A stretch of DNA of 48,435 nt, from the NCBI RefSeq assembly GCF_001690495.1, contig NZ_LZGS01000008.1, forward strand, positions 1-48,435, written 5' to 3'. Of this stretch, positions 10,284-20,296 are shown piece after piece. Below the pieces are notes generated by a model. The model saw only the letters and a program-made list of their open reading frames with translations, made no database searches and was not told the DNA's origin. The position numbers and the translations under genes were made by a program. The stretch comes from Gilliamella sp. App4-10. Lineage in GTDB: Bacteria > Pseudomonadota > Gammaproteobacteria > Enterobacterales > Orbaceae. How positions within the stretch are numbered: position 1 is the first letter of the stretch; the number at the start of each line of letters is the position of its first letter.

Positions 10284-11201
10284 ATGGAATTAACTTTTTT
10301 AGGGACAAGTGGGGGTTCCCCAACATTACAACGTAATGTGAGCAGTATTTTACTGGATCTTAGACAAGAACGGGGACGGTTATGGCTTTTTGATTGTGGA
10401 GAGGCAACTCAAATGCAAATGCAAAAAGCCAAATTTAGTCTAGCTAAACTTGAGGTGATTTTTTTAACGCACTTACATGGCGATCATTTGTTTGGATTAC
10501 CGGGTGTTTTAGCATCTAGGTCTTCAATGCAAAATCAATCCCCTTTGACGTTGATTGCGCCAAAAGGAATTAAGCAGTTTATCGAGACTGTGATTGAAAT
10601 TAGCTATTCTTGGTTAACCTTTCCTCTTAATATTATTGAGCTTGAAGGAGACGGTATTGTTTTTGATGATAATCTGTTTCAGGTTGAAGCAAAATTATTA
10701 CAGCATCGTGTGCCATGTTTTGGTTATCGTGTTATCGAAAAAGATTTGCCAGTTCAACTCGATATCAATAAGTTAAAGCAAGATAATATTCAAATTGGTT
10801 CTTTTTATAATGATCTAAAAAATGGCAAAACAGTGTCTTTAACCGATGGTCGGATTATTCACGGCATTGACTATCAAACTAAAATAAAAAAAGGCAAAAA
10901 GCTGGCTATTTTAGGTGATACCATACCTTGCCAAGCTTCGATTGAGCTTGCTAATGATGTGGATTTGCTTGTTCATGAAGCAACACAAAAACATGCGTTA
11001 GTTGATAAAGCTATTGAACGTGGTCATTCCACCACTGTACATGCTGCAACCATTGCCAAACAAGCTAGTGCAAAAAGGCTTATTATGACTCATATAAGCC
11101 CTAGATACAGTTTGAATGATAATAAAAAGTTAGTTAATGAAGCAAAAAATATCTTTGTTAACACTGAAATTGCTACCGATTTTGCAACTTTTCACATTTA
11201 A
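10284..11201 (+). CDS. rnz: Ribonuclease Z (RNase BN/ElaC)
   Basis: Zinc-dependent endonuclease of the metallo-beta-lactamase fold that matures tRNA 3' ends. At 305 residues it is a short-form RNase Z. The order is N-terminal FLGTSGGSPT, the metal motif THLHGDH (62-68: H63, H65, D67, H68), LLQHRVPCFGYR, AILGDT with the bridging Asp, HEAT and a C-terminal MTHISPRY histidine motif. The region after residue 160 is long enough to hold the flexible exosite arm used for tRNA binding. The start lacks its own ribosome-binding site and follows yccJ by 6 nt, suggesting translational coupling. Confidence 0.94.
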   Translation: MELTFLGTSGGSPTLQRNVSSILLDLRQERGRLWLFDCGEATQMQMQKAKFSLAKLEVIFLTHLHGDHLFGLPGVLASRSSMQNQSPLTLIAPKGIKQFIETVIEISYSWLTFPLNIIELEGDGIVFDDNLFQVEAKLLQHRVPCFGYRVIEKDLPVQLDINKLKQDNIQIGSFYNDLKNGKTVSLTDGRIIHGIDYQTKIKKGKKLAILGDTIPCQASIELANDVDLLVHEATQKHALVDKAIERGHSTTVHAATIAKQASAKRLIMTHISPRYSLNDNKKLVNEAKNIFVNTEIATDFATFHI

Positions 11202-11218
11202 TTAAATTTCTTTTATTA

Positions 11219-11241
11219 AACCTCGCCGAGGTTATTGTTAT
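11219..11241. terminator. Possible terminator between rnz and argE
   Basis: AACCTC (11219-11224) and GAGGTT (11228-11233) form a short hairpin with a 3-nt loop between the convergent stops. The following ATTGTTATT is only partly T-rich. Confidence 0.45.
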
Positions 11242-11257
11242 TGGCGTATTGAAGGAA

Positions 11258-12415
11258 TTAAAGACAAAAATCCTTAATTAGTCTTTTTATCGTTAATTTT
11301 GTCGGTTTTAAAAAGTCCATTGAAATAAATTCATCGGGTTGATGTGCTTGTTCGATCGATCCCGGTCCTAATACAATCGTTGGCGAGATTTGATTTAAGT
11401 ATGGTGCTTCGGTGCTATAGTTAACCGTTTCGGCATTATGACCGACTAATTTTTCGATATGCTGTAATGCCGGATGATCTTTTTTACATTCATATCCCGG
11501 AATTGGAGTAACTTCGTACTGTATCTCGATTCGATTTGGATATTTGTCCATAACAGGTTGGAGTATATCACAAAGTGAGTTATATAACGAATCAATGTCA
11601 TTGTCTGGCAATACACGGATATCAATGACCAGTTCACAACAGCCACAAATACGGTTGGCTGCATCACCACCGTGAATAACGCCTAAATTTAGAGTAGGGT
11701 AAGGTACACTAAAACCATTATTATGATATTGTTCTTTAAATTTTTGTTTTAGGATTAATAAGCGTTCTACCACTAAATGCATGACTTCAATAGCGTTTAT
11801 GCCTTTATCAGGATCGCTCGAATGTCCCGATTTACCAATTACTTTAATAGAGTTAGCTATAAATCCTTTATGCGCGCGAATTGGTATTAACGATGTTGGC
11901 TCACCAATAATAGTACAGTCAGGCTGTAATATGGCGTTTTTAGCAAAAAATGCCGCACCAGCCATTGATGTTTCTTCATCGGCGGTAGCAAGAACATAAA
12001 TGGGTTTGGTTAGTTTTTTAAGATCGATATCACGCAGTGCATCTAAAATAAAGGCAAAAAAGCCCTTCATATCGGCGGTACCAAGTCCATATAGTTTGTT
12101 ATTTTCTTCAGTTAATTTAAAGGGATCTTTAGTCCATTGCCCATCGTCAAATGGAACGGTATCACTGTGCCCGCTTAACAATAAACCACCTTGTGTTTTA
12201 TTTTTGCTATTTGAATAGGTAGCAAGCATATTAAATTTATGACGTGTATTAGGAACGGGCTGGATATCAATAACAAAACCTAATTCTTCAAACCAAGTAG
12301 CTAACTTGTCGATAAGTGGTTTGTTAGAATAATCTAATTCCTGGTTAGTGACGTTACTAATTGTAGGTGTTGAAATTAGTTCGTTATACAATGTTAAAAA
12401 AGATGGAAGCGTCAT
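11258..12415 (-). CDS. argE: Acetylornithine deacetylase ArgE
   Basis: Hydrolyses N-acetylornithine to ornithine and acetate in arginine synthesis. A 385-residue M20-family metallopeptidase with metal and catalytic residues in place: SGHSDTVP (H83, D85), [11 protein letters not shown] (bridging D115), [11 protein letters not shown] (catalytic E147, metal E148), [14 protein letters not shown], and a late AHQPDEF with the last metal histidine. The central dimerisation/lid domain begins near [24 protein letters not shown] supports the ATG. No other arg gene is in the window, unlike E. coli where argE is divergent from argCBH. A very weak ArgR-like site near 12490 was not accepted. Confidence 0.92.
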   Translation of the reverse strand: MTLPSFLTLYNELISTPTISNVTNQELDYSNKPLIDKLATWFEELGFVIDIQPVPNTRHKFNMLATYSNSKNKTQGGLLLSGHSDTVPFDDGQWTKDPFKLTEENNKLYGLGTADMKGFFAFILDALRDIDLKKLTKPIYVLATADEETSMAGAAFFAKNAILQPDCTIIGEPTSLIPIRAHKGFIANSIKVIGKSGHSSDPDKGINAIEVMHLVVERLLILKQKFKEQYHNNGFSVPYPTLNLGVIHGGDAANRICGCCELVIDIRVLPDNDIDSLYNSLCDILQPVMDKYPNRIEIQYEVTPIPGYECKKDHPALQHIEKLVGHNAETVNYSTEAPYLNQISPTIVLGPGSIEQAHQPDEFISMDFLKPTKLTIKRLIKDFCL

Positions 12416-12906
12416 AAAATCACCTTTAAATGATAAATTGTAGGTTGACCTCTTTATAAGTCTATAAGCATAGCATTTACATTATAATTTGCATATAAAT
12501 AACGATGTCGTTTCAATTAGCTATTTTATATTTTTAATATATGTGGCTATAAATTACTAGCAAGGTTTTTGAGATGAAGTAGTAGTGCAAAATTGTTAAA
12601 ATTGGACCAAATAGCATAAGGAGCCTTTTTACTAAAATTAATAAAAAGACAAAGAAATAACTTATTATTATTCATTCCTACTATCTCAATTATTAAAATA
12701 AATTGTTTATAGTTATATTTAAACAGATACTTTTTACAAGCGCTTAACAAGTTTTTTACTATCATATTGTTTATAACACGGTTTAATTTTCAGAAAAATA
12801 TTTAAAGAATATCAATTAGTTTGCTATTCTTTTTAAGTTAATTTTGTAACCACTTGTCCATGATATTATTGCTTTCAATAAAGGGTATTTTATAGATTGC
12901 TTTATT
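12416..12906. other. Non-coding stretch between argE and cmoB
   Basis: About 490 bp, strongly AT-rich. The first 100 bp on the right of argE presumably carries the argE promoter. A 72-codon minus-strand opening (12547-12765) has no ribosome-binding site and an A/T-driven composition, so I do not call it. No RNA gene or clear terminator is visible. Confidence 0.35.
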
Positions 12907-13875
12907 TCATTTTTTAGCAATAAAAACAGCCCGCATTGGAGCAGGGTAGCCTTCAATTGTTTTAGTTGAGTCAGCGGGATCTAAAAAATCTGCTAGTGAA
13001 TCCGATGTCATCCACTCTGTTTTACGCTGTTCATCTAAACTGGTTAGTGATATATCAACCAATTTTATATCCGAAAAACCACATTTATTTAGCCAGTTAA
13101 TCATGGTTGGAACAGATGGAATAAAGTAGACATTACGCATTTGTGCATAACGCTCACCTGGCATTAAGGCATGATGTAATTCTCCATCAATAACCAGTGT
13201 TTCGAGTACTAATTGCCCCCCTTCAACTAATTGATCTTTTAATTGGCATAAATGATCAAGTGGTGACCTACGATGATATAAAACCCCCATTGAAAAGACG
13301 GTATCAAAAGCACTAAGTTTGGGTAGCTGCTCAATGCCAAGTGGTAATAAATGCGCTCTTTGATCGTTACCAAGTAGTTTGCGAATAGCCTCAAATTGGC
13401 ATAGATAAAGTGCCATAGGATCAATTCCAACAGCGAGTTTTGCTCCAGCGCCAATCATACGCCATAAATGGTAACCACTATTACAACCCACATCTAAAAC
13501 AGTTTTACCTTCTAAATTGTCAATATGATCAATTAAGCGCCTCCACTTCCAATCTGAACGCCATTCTGTATCAACATCAATACCATATAAGTGAAAAGGG
13601 CCTTTTCGCCATGGCATCATGTTTTTTAGTAATTGAGTAATTCGTTGTTGTTCACCTGTCGAAATAGGATGTTCACTATTGACGGTTACACTGTGAAGTA
13701 AATCAATTTGATAAGGAGTGATTGACGGTAAATGTTTAATACTGTTGAGCCATTGATTAAAACGGTTATCAATATTTTGTTTTTGCCAATTTGCGAGCTG
13801 CGCTGGTAACACTTCTAGCCAGCGACTTAGTTTATTTTTTGCGATAATCTGGTAAAAATCACCAAAGTCAATCAT
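12907..13875 (-). CDS. cmoB: tRNA U34 carboxymethyltransferase CmoB
   Basis: Transfers a carboxymethyl group from carboxy-SAM to 5-hydroxyuridine-34 of tRNA, giving cmo5U. At 322 residues it has the E. coli length (323). The N-terminal helical domain contains LPAQLANWQ. The Rossmann methyltransferase part has [18 protein letters not shown] (about 123-140), [35 protein letters not shown] and the C-terminal [13 protein letters not shown], all hallmark CmoB blocks. AAGGATAAT precedes the ATG. It lies 36 nt downstream of cmoA, the enzyme that makes its cofactor, in the same order as E. coli. Confidence 0.96.
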   Translation of the reverse strand: MIDFGDFYQIIAKNKLSRWLEVLPAQLANWQKQNIDNRFNQWLNSIKHLPSITPYQIDLLHSVTVNSEHPISTGEQQRITQLLKNMMPWRKGPFHLYGIDVDTEWRSDWKWRRLIDHIDNLEGKTVLDVGCNSGYHLWRMIGAGAKLAVGIDPMALYLCQFEAIRKLLGNDQRAHLLPLGIEQLPKLSAFDTVFSMGVLYHRRSPLDHLCQLKDQLVEGGQLVLETLVIDGELHHALMPGERYAQMRNVYFIPSVPTMINWLNKCGFSDIKLVDISLTSLDEQRKTEWMTSDSLADFLDPADSTKTIEGYPAPMRAVFIAKK

Positions 13876-13911
13876 TCTATTATCCTTATCAATTACGCTT
13901 GAATTAATTTG

Positions 13912-14697
<786 letters not shown>

Positions 14698-14715
14698 TCA
14701 ATTGCTCGGATAATT

Positions 14716-15870
14716 ATGGGATTTGTCGATTTTATTATTATTTTTATCGCGATTATCGTTAATATATTAATAACCATTTATTTAGGAAAACAATGGCAGT
14801 TTTGGTTTCAATTTCATATAACTGGTTGTTATCAATTTGTTTATTGGCTAGTTGTTGTTATAGCCGGATTATCGCTCATCTTTTCTATATTATTACATAA
14901 TATTTCAAGTTATTGGTTACCGTTATTTTGTAATAGCATTACTGGTTTAATGATTTGCTGTTTTTTCACATTGTTTATTTTTGACACTGTACGTTGGCTT
15001 AGTCAAAAAAAGGTTAAACCCAATTTATGGCTTAAAATTGTTTATATTGTTGCCGTTGTATCACTGTTTTGTTTTGGTCATGACATGGCAATTAATGCCA
15101 AGATTGTTCATTACCAAGTCAAAATTCATAAATCTGCTAATGTTGATCATTTACGTATTGTTCAACTTTCCGATATTCATCTTAATGAATTAACCACACA
15201 TCGATTTATTCAACAAATGGTTGATGAAGTGAATAAGCTTAATGCTGATTTTGTTGTGATTACGGGTGATACATTAGATAAACATTTAAAACCTTTTACA
15301 CAAAAAGGCTTTGATAAGCAATTTCAGCAATTAAGATCAAAATATGGTGCTTATATTATTTTCGGTAATCATGAATACTTAGCCACTAACCTAGAAAATA
15401 ATCGAGAAGAAGATATCACTAACGCCTTTATGCAAATAGGTTTAAAGGTATTAAAAGATGATATCATTTATTTCGATGAGGTAGGCATTACCTTAGTAGG
15501 TCGAGATGATTTTTCTTCATGTTATTATAATGTAAAACGAGCATCACTGTCTGATTTGATGATATTCACTGATACTAATACACCGATTATTTTATTAGAT
15601 CATCAACCAAAAGACCTTGATGAACCAGAAAAGTTAGGTGTCGATTTGATGATTTCCGGGCATACACTCGCTGGGCAAATATTCCCTATCAATCTTATTG
15701 AGAAATTAATGTATAAAAATAGTTATGGTTTGTATCAAAATAAAGATCATCATTTTACCAGCATTGTAAGTAGTGGATATGGATTTTGGGGATCACCAAT
15801 TCGCTTAATGACTCGTTCCGAAATCGTGGTGATTGATATCGTTTTTGACAAAAATACGCACAATGAATAA
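14716..15870 (+). CDS. Membrane-anchored calcineurin-like metallophosphoesterase with altered last metal motif
   Basis: A 384-residue protein with about four N-terminal membrane helices (roughly 1-20, 40-62, 70-92, 107-123), then a phosphoesterase domain from residue 146. The motifs are in order: LSDIHLN (D153, H155), VITGDTLD (D185), FGNHE (N218, H219), LLDHQP (H296) and ISGHTLAGQIFP (H316). The family usually has GHxH at the last site; here L318 replaces the second histidine while everything else is kept. Relatives include YkuE/YaeI-type enzymes acting on lipid-linked phosphodiesters such as UDP-diacylglucosamine, but the real substrate is unknown. The ATG at 14716 follows a CGGA ribosome-binding site and is divergent from cmoA. 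Confidence 0.85.
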   Translation: MGFVDFIIIFIAIIVNILITIYLGKQWQFWFQFHITGCYQFVYWLVVVIAGLSLIFSILLHNISSYWLPLFCNSITGLMICCFFTLFIFDTVRWLSQKKVKPNLWLKIVYIVAVVSLFCFGHDMAINAKIVHYQVKIHKSANVDHLRIVQLSDIHLNELTTHRFIQQMVDEVNKLNADFVVITGDTLDKHLKPFTQKGFDKQFQQLRSKYGAYIIFGNHEYLATNLENNREEDITNAFMQIGLKVLKDDIIYFDEVGITLVGRDDFSSCYYNVKRASLSDLMIFTDTNTPIILLDHQPKDLDEPEKLGVDLMISGHTLAGQIFPINLIEKLMYKNSYGLYQNKDHHFTSIVSSGYGFWGSPIRLMTRSEIVVIDIVFDKNTHNE

Positions 15871-15894
15871 ATATATTTGAACAGGAATTTGATT

Positions 15895-16989
15895 TTGTCT
15901 TATCAATTTATTATTAGTAATGATCAGTTAGCTGATTATTGTTCAAAAATCGAAAATAGCTCGGCTTTGGCTTTAGATACTGAATTTGTTCGAACGCGAA
16001 CTTTTTACCCTCATTTGGGTTTATTGCAGGTATTTAATGGTGAACATGCAGCGTTAATTGATCCAATTAATATTACTGATTGGCAGGCTTTTTTGGCGAT
16101 ATTAAATAATCCAACTATTGAAAAATATTTTCATTCATGTAGTGAAGATATTGAAGTCTTTTCTTATCATTTTGGCTGTGTTCCAACCCAGATTGTTGAT
16201 AGCCAAATATTGGCTTCTTTTTTAGATAATCCATTGAGTAGCGGTTATGCTAGTTTGGTAAAAAAATATTTAGAGGTAGAGCTTGATAAAAGCGAAACCC
16301 GAACAGATTGGTTAAAACGTCCATTAACTGAAAAACAGTGTGAATATGCCATTAATGATGTGTTATATCTTTTTCCATTAACTAATATTTTAAAGTTACA
16401 GTTAAGTACTAATCATTATTTACAAGCTGCTTATCAAGAGTGCCGAATGGCGGTTACCCGTAAATCGGAATTAATGGATCCAAATGATGCTTATCTAAAT
16501 ATTAAAAATAGTTGGCAATTGAAAGGGAAAAGTTTAGGACAATTGTATAAATTAGCGAGCTGGCGATATAGATTAGCGAAAGAACAAGATATTGCTATAA
16601 ATTTTGTAGTACATGAAGAAGTATTATTGAAAATTGCACGCTATTCACCGACATCATTGGGTGAACTTGATAAGTTAGGTATGAAAGGAAAGGAAATTCG
16701 CTTGTATGGTCAAATAATTTTGGATCTATTATCTAATCCTATTCCTGAAATCCCACCAATTCGTCGAATTAATAGCTATCCAGATTATAAAAAAATTACT
16801 GGTGAGTTAAAACAAGCAGCACTAACGATTTCTTCACAAACAGGGCTTAGTGAGGATTTATTGCTTTCACGTCGATTAATTAATCAATATGTAAAATGGA
16901 AAGTTGATAAAAAGGGTAACGAACCCGAAATATTAACAGGTTGGCGTAAACCCTTATTTGAAAAGTATTGTTTGGACTTTCGTTATTGA
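15895..16989 (+). CDS. rnd: Ribonuclease D, TTG start
   Basis: 3'-5' exoribonuclease of the DEDD family that trims tRNA and small-RNA precursors. The exonuclease domain has ALDTEFVRTRTFYP (catalytic Asp and Glu), a middle HSCSEDIEVF block and YAINDVLYLFPL (third and fourth acidic sites), followed by two HRDC-like helical domains, for 364 residues in all (E. coli 375). The open frame begins at TTG 15877, but AGGAA at 15883-15887 is 7 nt before TTG 15895, which gives MSYQFIIS, aligning with MNYQ of E. coli. E. coli rnd is itself known to use a UUG start. The gene's 3' end overlaps convergent mtnN by 7 bp. Confidence 0.92.
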   Translation: MSYQFIISNDQLADYCSKIENSSALALDTEFVRTRTFYPHLGLLQVFNGEHAALIDPINITDWQAFLAILNNPTIEKYFHSCSEDIEVFSYHFGCVPTQIVDSQILASFLDNPLSSGYASLVKKYLEVELDKSETRTDWLKRPLTEKQCEYAINDVLYLFPLTNILKLQLSTNHYLQAAYQECRMAVTRKSELMDPNDAYLNIKNSWQLKGKSLGQLYKLASWRYRLAKEQDIAINFVVHEEVLLKIARYSPTSLGELDKLGMKGKEIRLYGQIILDLLSNPIPEIPPIRRINSYPDYKKITGELKQAALTISSQTGLSEDLLLSRRLINQYVKWKVDKKGNEPEILTGWRKPLFEKYCLDFRY

Positions 16990-17693
16990 TGAAAACTATT
17001 TGATGCAATCTTGCTCAACATTGACTCTACAATGAGTGATGATTGAGCTGCAGCAAGTTTCAAAAATGATTGGAAATCCATCGTTGATTCGTTATCGCCA
17101 TTATCTGAAATTGCTCTTACAACCACAAATGGGACTTTAAATAACCAGCAAACATGACCAATAGCAGCGGCTTCCATTTCTACAGCAATAGCATTAGGAA
17201 AAGTTTGTTTTATTCTTGCTAAATTACTTTTACCATTGATGAAAGCATCTCCACTAGCAATTGAACCTTCAATCGCATTAACCTCGTGCTTTTTGATACA
17301 AATTTTAGCTAATGATTGGTATTTTTGATCAGCATCAAATGCTACAGGACAACCTGACATTTGACCTGGTTTGTAACCAAAAGCAGTTAAATCAACATCA
17401 TGGTAAAAAACATTCTTTGAAACAACAATATCACCAATATTAAGGTCGGAAGATAACCCACCAGCCGAACCAGTATTGATCACCGCATCGACTTTATAAT
17501 TATTCAATAATAATGTTGTTCCCGATGCCGCAGCAACTTTTCCTATACCCGATTGGAGTAAGACAATCTCGCATCCTGAAATTTGACCAAGATGAAAATC
17601 ACAATCTAAATGGCGCTCAACGTGATAATGGGTGATTTTACTTTTTAATATAGCTACTTCTTCTTCCATTGCGGCAATAATAGCAATTCTCAT
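16983..17693 (-). CDS. mtnN: 5'-methylthioadenosine/S-adenosylhomocysteine nucleosidase
   Basis: Cleaves adenine from methylthioadenosine, S-adenosylhomocysteine and 5'-deoxyadenosine, recycling SAM by-products and feeding AI-2 precursor formation. The 236 residues have the classic blocks: MRIAIIAAMEEEVAIL with the catalytic Glu at 12, LLQSGIGKVAAA, INTGSAGGL, SGDAFI, AVEMEAAAIGHVC (substrate ribose and catalytic Glu) and RAISDNGD with the catalytic Asp. The open frame runs 36 codons further upstream, but ATG 17693 with AGAGGATC in front gives the family N-terminus. It is divergent from the ybbO-like gene (98 bp between starts) and overlaps rnd at the 3' end. Confidence 0.95.
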   Translation of the reverse strand: MRIAIIAAMEEEVAILKSKITHYHVERHLDCDFHLGQISGCEIVLLQSGIGKVAAASGTTLLLNNYKVDAVINTGSAGGLSSDLNIGDIVVSKNVFYHDVDLTAFGYKPGQMSGCPVAFDADQKYQSLAKICIKKHEVNAIEGSIASGDAFINGKSNLARIKQTFPNAIAVEMEAAAIGHVCWLFKVPFVVVRAISDNGDNESTMDFQSFLKLAAAQSSLIVESMLSKIASNSFHQ

Positions 17694-17791
17694 ACGATCC
17701 TCTTGGTTTAGTTTGAGTAACTTCAATTTAGATGTGTTATCATAGTTTGTGAAGATAAATTTGACAATATATGAATAAGTCGGAGCTAAAA

Positions 17792-18562
17792 TTGCGAACA
17801 ATTTTTATTACAGGCTGTTCAAGTGGAATAGGGCATATTTCGGCCATTGCATTAAAAAAGCGAGGTTATCGTGTTATTGCTTCGTGTCGAAAATTATCAG
17901 ATCAACAAAAGCTCATTGAACAAGGATTCGAAACAGTGCTTCTTGATCTTGATAATCCAAAATCTGTCAAGCGGGTTGCTCAAGAAGTATTGGATTTAGC
18001 AGAAGGTAAATTATATGCGTTATTTAACAATGCTGGCTTTGGGGTATATGGGCATTTATCAACCGTCAGCCGTGAACAGTTAGAATCTCAATTTTCCACC
18101 AATTTTTTTGGAGTGCATCAGTTGACGCAATTATTGCTTCCTGCCATGTTTGAACAAAATGAAGGACGTATTATTCAAACAAGCTCAATTGTTGGTATTG
18201 TTGCAACGCCGGGACGAGGTGCTTACTCAGCCAGTAAATATGCTTTAGAAGCCTGGTCTGATGTGCTGAGATTAGAATTAGCAAAAACCAATATAAAAGT
18301 GTGTTTAATTGAGCCTGGACCGTTAAAAACATCTTTTTCAAATAATGTTAATCAAACGGTGCAAAAGGATATTGTAAAAAATCCACCTATTGCAAAACGA
18401 TTTACTTTACCAGCAGAGGCAGTTTTGCCATATTTATATCATGCACTTGAACACCCAACACCCAAAATACGTTACAGGGTCACAAATATTACCAAGATAG
18501 CAGCAATTGCCAAACGTTTGCTTCCTGATAGATTAATGGATAAAATTCTACGAAATAAATAA
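17792..18562 (+). CDS. ybbO: Short-chain dehydrogenase/reductase YbbO, probable TTG start
   Basis: NADP-type SDR oxidoreductase, 256 residues. It has the glycine-rich cofactor motif TGCSSGIG, NNAGFG, the catalytic Ser in TSS, and YSASK (Tyr and Lys of the active site). Blocks such as GRGAYSASKYALEAWSD, IEPGPLKTSFSNNVNQT and RLLPDRLMDKIL match E. coli YbbO, reported to reduce aldehydes. I prefer TTG 17792 because GGAG (17782-17785) sits 6 nt upstream and the protein then begins MRTIFITG like its relatives. The in-frame ATG at 17771 has no ribosome-binding site. cnoX (ybbN) follows 22 nt later, the same neighbour as in E. coli. Confidence 0.88.
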   Translation: MRTIFITGCSSGIGHISAIALKKRGYRVIASCRKLSDQQKLIEQGFETVLLDLDNPKSVKRVAQEVLDLAEGKLYALFNNAGFGVYGHLSTVSREQLESQFSTNFFGVHQLTQLLLPAMFEQNEGRIIQTSSIVGIVATPGRGAYSASKYALEAWSDVLRLELAKTNIKVCLIEPGPLKTSFSNNVNQTVQKDIVKNPPIAKRFTLPAEAVLPYLYHALEHPTPKIRYRVTNITKIAAIAKRLLPDRLMDKILRNK

Positions 18563-18584
18563 ACCAATATTGTTAGGACACTAT

Positions 18585-19454
18585 ATGCAAAACCAATTTA
18601 TTTTTGATGTTAATGAACAAAATATTCAAAAGATCATTGAAGAATCATCTAAATATTCCGTATTGTTTTATTTTTGGTCTGCTAGAAGTCCAAATTATGA
18701 AGCGATGACTCAAACATTAACTAAATTAGCTAATGAACATCATGGGCAATTTATTTTAGCCAGTATTAATTGCGATGAACAACAAATGTTAGCAGCTCAA
18801 TTTGGTTTACGGGCGCTCCCGACAGTTTATTTATTTCAAAATGGCCAACCAGTTGATGGTTTTCAAGGCCCACAACCAGAAGAAACAATTAAAGAGTTTT
18901 TAGTCAAGTTTTTACCCAATGAAGAAGAATTAAAACTTATTGAAGCGCAAAACCTGTTTAATGAAGCAAAATATGAACAAGCTTTACCTTTATTAAAACA
19001 AACTTGGAAAGCACTCAACGATCACCTTGGAAAACCAAGAACTGATATTGCATTAATGCTCATAAAATCTTACATAGAATTAAAACAACTGAGCGAAGCA
19101 AAAGAAGTACTTGCAACTATCCCTTTACAAGATCATGATTCTGTTTATCATGGCCTGCAAGCTGAGATAGAATTACTTGAGCAAGCAGCTAATTCGCCAG
19201 AAATTCAACAATTGCAAGATCAATTAACTAAGCAACCAGATAATACTGCTCTCATGATTCAACTAGCCTCGCAATTAATGTCTGTCGGACGTCATGAGGA
19301 AGCGCTTGAATTACTTTTTAACCCATTAACGAAAGATCTCAACGCTGGAAAAGGTCAATTGAAACAAGCATTACTTGATTTACTTGCTGCGTTGGGAACC
19401 AATAATCCATTAGCTAGTGCATATCGTCGTAAGCTTTATACATTATTGTATTAA
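18585..19454 (+). CDS. cnoX: Chaperedoxin CnoX (YbbN) with first cysteine lost
   Basis: A thioredoxin fold (about 1-110) followed by TPR-like helices, 289 residues (E. coli 284). In E. coli CnoX holds oxidation-prone proteins under hypochlorous stress and hands them to GroEL or DnaK. The family blocks are clear: VLFYFWS, AAQFGLRALPTVYLFQNGQPVDGFQGPQPEE and the C-terminal ASAYRRKLYTLLY. The E. coli SxxC motif ending at Cys38 is here SPNY with Tyr38, while the second cysteine, C63 in INCDEQQM, is kept at exactly the same position. ATG 18585 is set by TTAGGA 6-7 nt upstream; an in-frame TTG at 18570 is unlikely. It pairs with ybbO. Confidence 0.93.
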   Translation: MQNQFIFDVNEQNIQKIIEESSKYSVLFYFWSARSPNYEAMTQTLTKLANEHHGQFILASINCDEQQMLAAQFGLRALPTVYLFQNGQPVDGFQGPQPEETIKEFLVKFLPNEEELKLIEAQNLFNEAKYEQALPLLKQTWKALNDHLGKPRTDIALMLIKSYIELKQLSEAKEVLATIPLQDHDSVYHGLQAEIELLEQAANSPEIQQLQDQLTKQPDNTALMIQLASQLMSVGRHEEALELLFNPLTKDLNAGKGQLKQALLDLLAALGTNNPLASAYRRKLYTLLY

Positions 19455-19468
19455 GATTTATAAAGATA

Positions 19469-19501
19469 AAAGATTCAGCAATATTTTATTGTTGAATCTT
19501 T
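19469..19501. terminator. Bidirectional terminator between cnoX and map
   Basis: 15-bp stem with one G-U: left arm 19469-19483, right arm 19487-19501, loop of 3 nt. It has an A-tract before and T-rich sequence after, and lies between two convergent genes. Confidence 0.8.
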
Positions 19502-19507
19502 ATCATT

Positions 19508-20296
19508 CTAGTGTTCAATAATACGAGGAAAGTCTTCGTTACTACGCAATGTTAAGATTTCAACACCATTATCAGTTACTAAAATAGTATGTTCATACTG
19601 TGCAGAAAGACCATGATCTTTGGTTTTGACTGTCCAGCCATCTTTCATGGTACGGGTACGCCAATCGCCTGTATTTATCATAGGTTCAATAGTAAAAGTC
19701 ATTCCAGGTTTTAAAATTACACCACCATCATCAGCGTCATAATGTAAAACTTGAGGTTCATCATGATAGACTTCACCAATACCATGACCACAATATTCTC
19801 GAACTGAAGAAAAACCAAATTTATCGACATATTTTTGAATCGTTTTACCAATTTCTTTTAAACGAATGCCGGGTTTTATAATTTTAATCGCCTCATAAAG
19901 GCTTTCTTGTGTGACTTGGCATAATTTTTCACCTGCGATAGTTGGCTTACCAGCAATGTACATTCTAGAAGTATCACCATGATAACCATCTTTGATAACC
20001 GTTACATCAATATTTAAAATATCACCTTCTTTTAACTTTTTGTCAAAATTTGGAATACCATGGCAAACCACATCATTGATTGAAATACAAGTGGTGTGTT
20101 GATAGCCACTATAGCCAATATTAGCTGGAATAGCTTTTTGGACATTAACAATATATTCATAACAAATTTTGTCTAGTTCACCAGTACTAATGCCCGGTTT
20201 AACATAAGGTTCAATCATTTCTAATACTTCAGCTGCAAGTTTTCCAGCTATTCGCATTTTTTCAATTTCGACGGGGGTTTTTAACTTTATAGACAT
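19508..20296 (-). CDS. map: Methionine aminopeptidase type I
   Basis: Removes the initiator methionine from nascent proteins; a dinuclear metalloenzyme of the cytosol. It has 262 residues with all five metal ligands visible in their motifs: INDVVCHGIP region, ILNIDVTVIKDGYHGDTSRMY (two Asp), EYCGHGIGEVYHDEPQV (His), FTIEPMI (Glu) and AQYEHTILVT (Glu). AGGAAAAATTT precedes the ATG. It is a single gene, convergent with cnoX and divergent from rlmC over about 230 bp. Confidence 0.96.
   Translation of the reverse strand: MSIKLKTPVEIEKMRIAGKLAAEVLEMIEPYVKPGISTGELDKICYEYIVNVQKAIPANIGYSGYQHTTCISINDVVCHGIPNFDKKLKEGDILNIDVTVIKDGYHGDTSRMYIAGKPTIAGEKLCQVTQESLYEAIKIIKPGIRLKEIGKTIQKYVDKFGFSSVREYCGHGIGEVYHDEPQVLHYDADDGGVILKPGMTFTIEPMINTGDWRTRTMKDGWTVKTKDHGLSAQYEHTILVTDNGVEILTLRSNEDFPRIIEH

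Noticed and set aside
12485-12505. Possible ArgR box upstream of argE
   Set aside because: Only one half-site is close to consensus (4 of 5); the other matches 2 of 5, expected by chance here.
12547-12765. 72-codon minus-strand ORF between argE and cmoB
   Set aside because: Rich in Asn, Leu, Phe and Lys as random AT-rich sequence would be; no ribosome-binding site.
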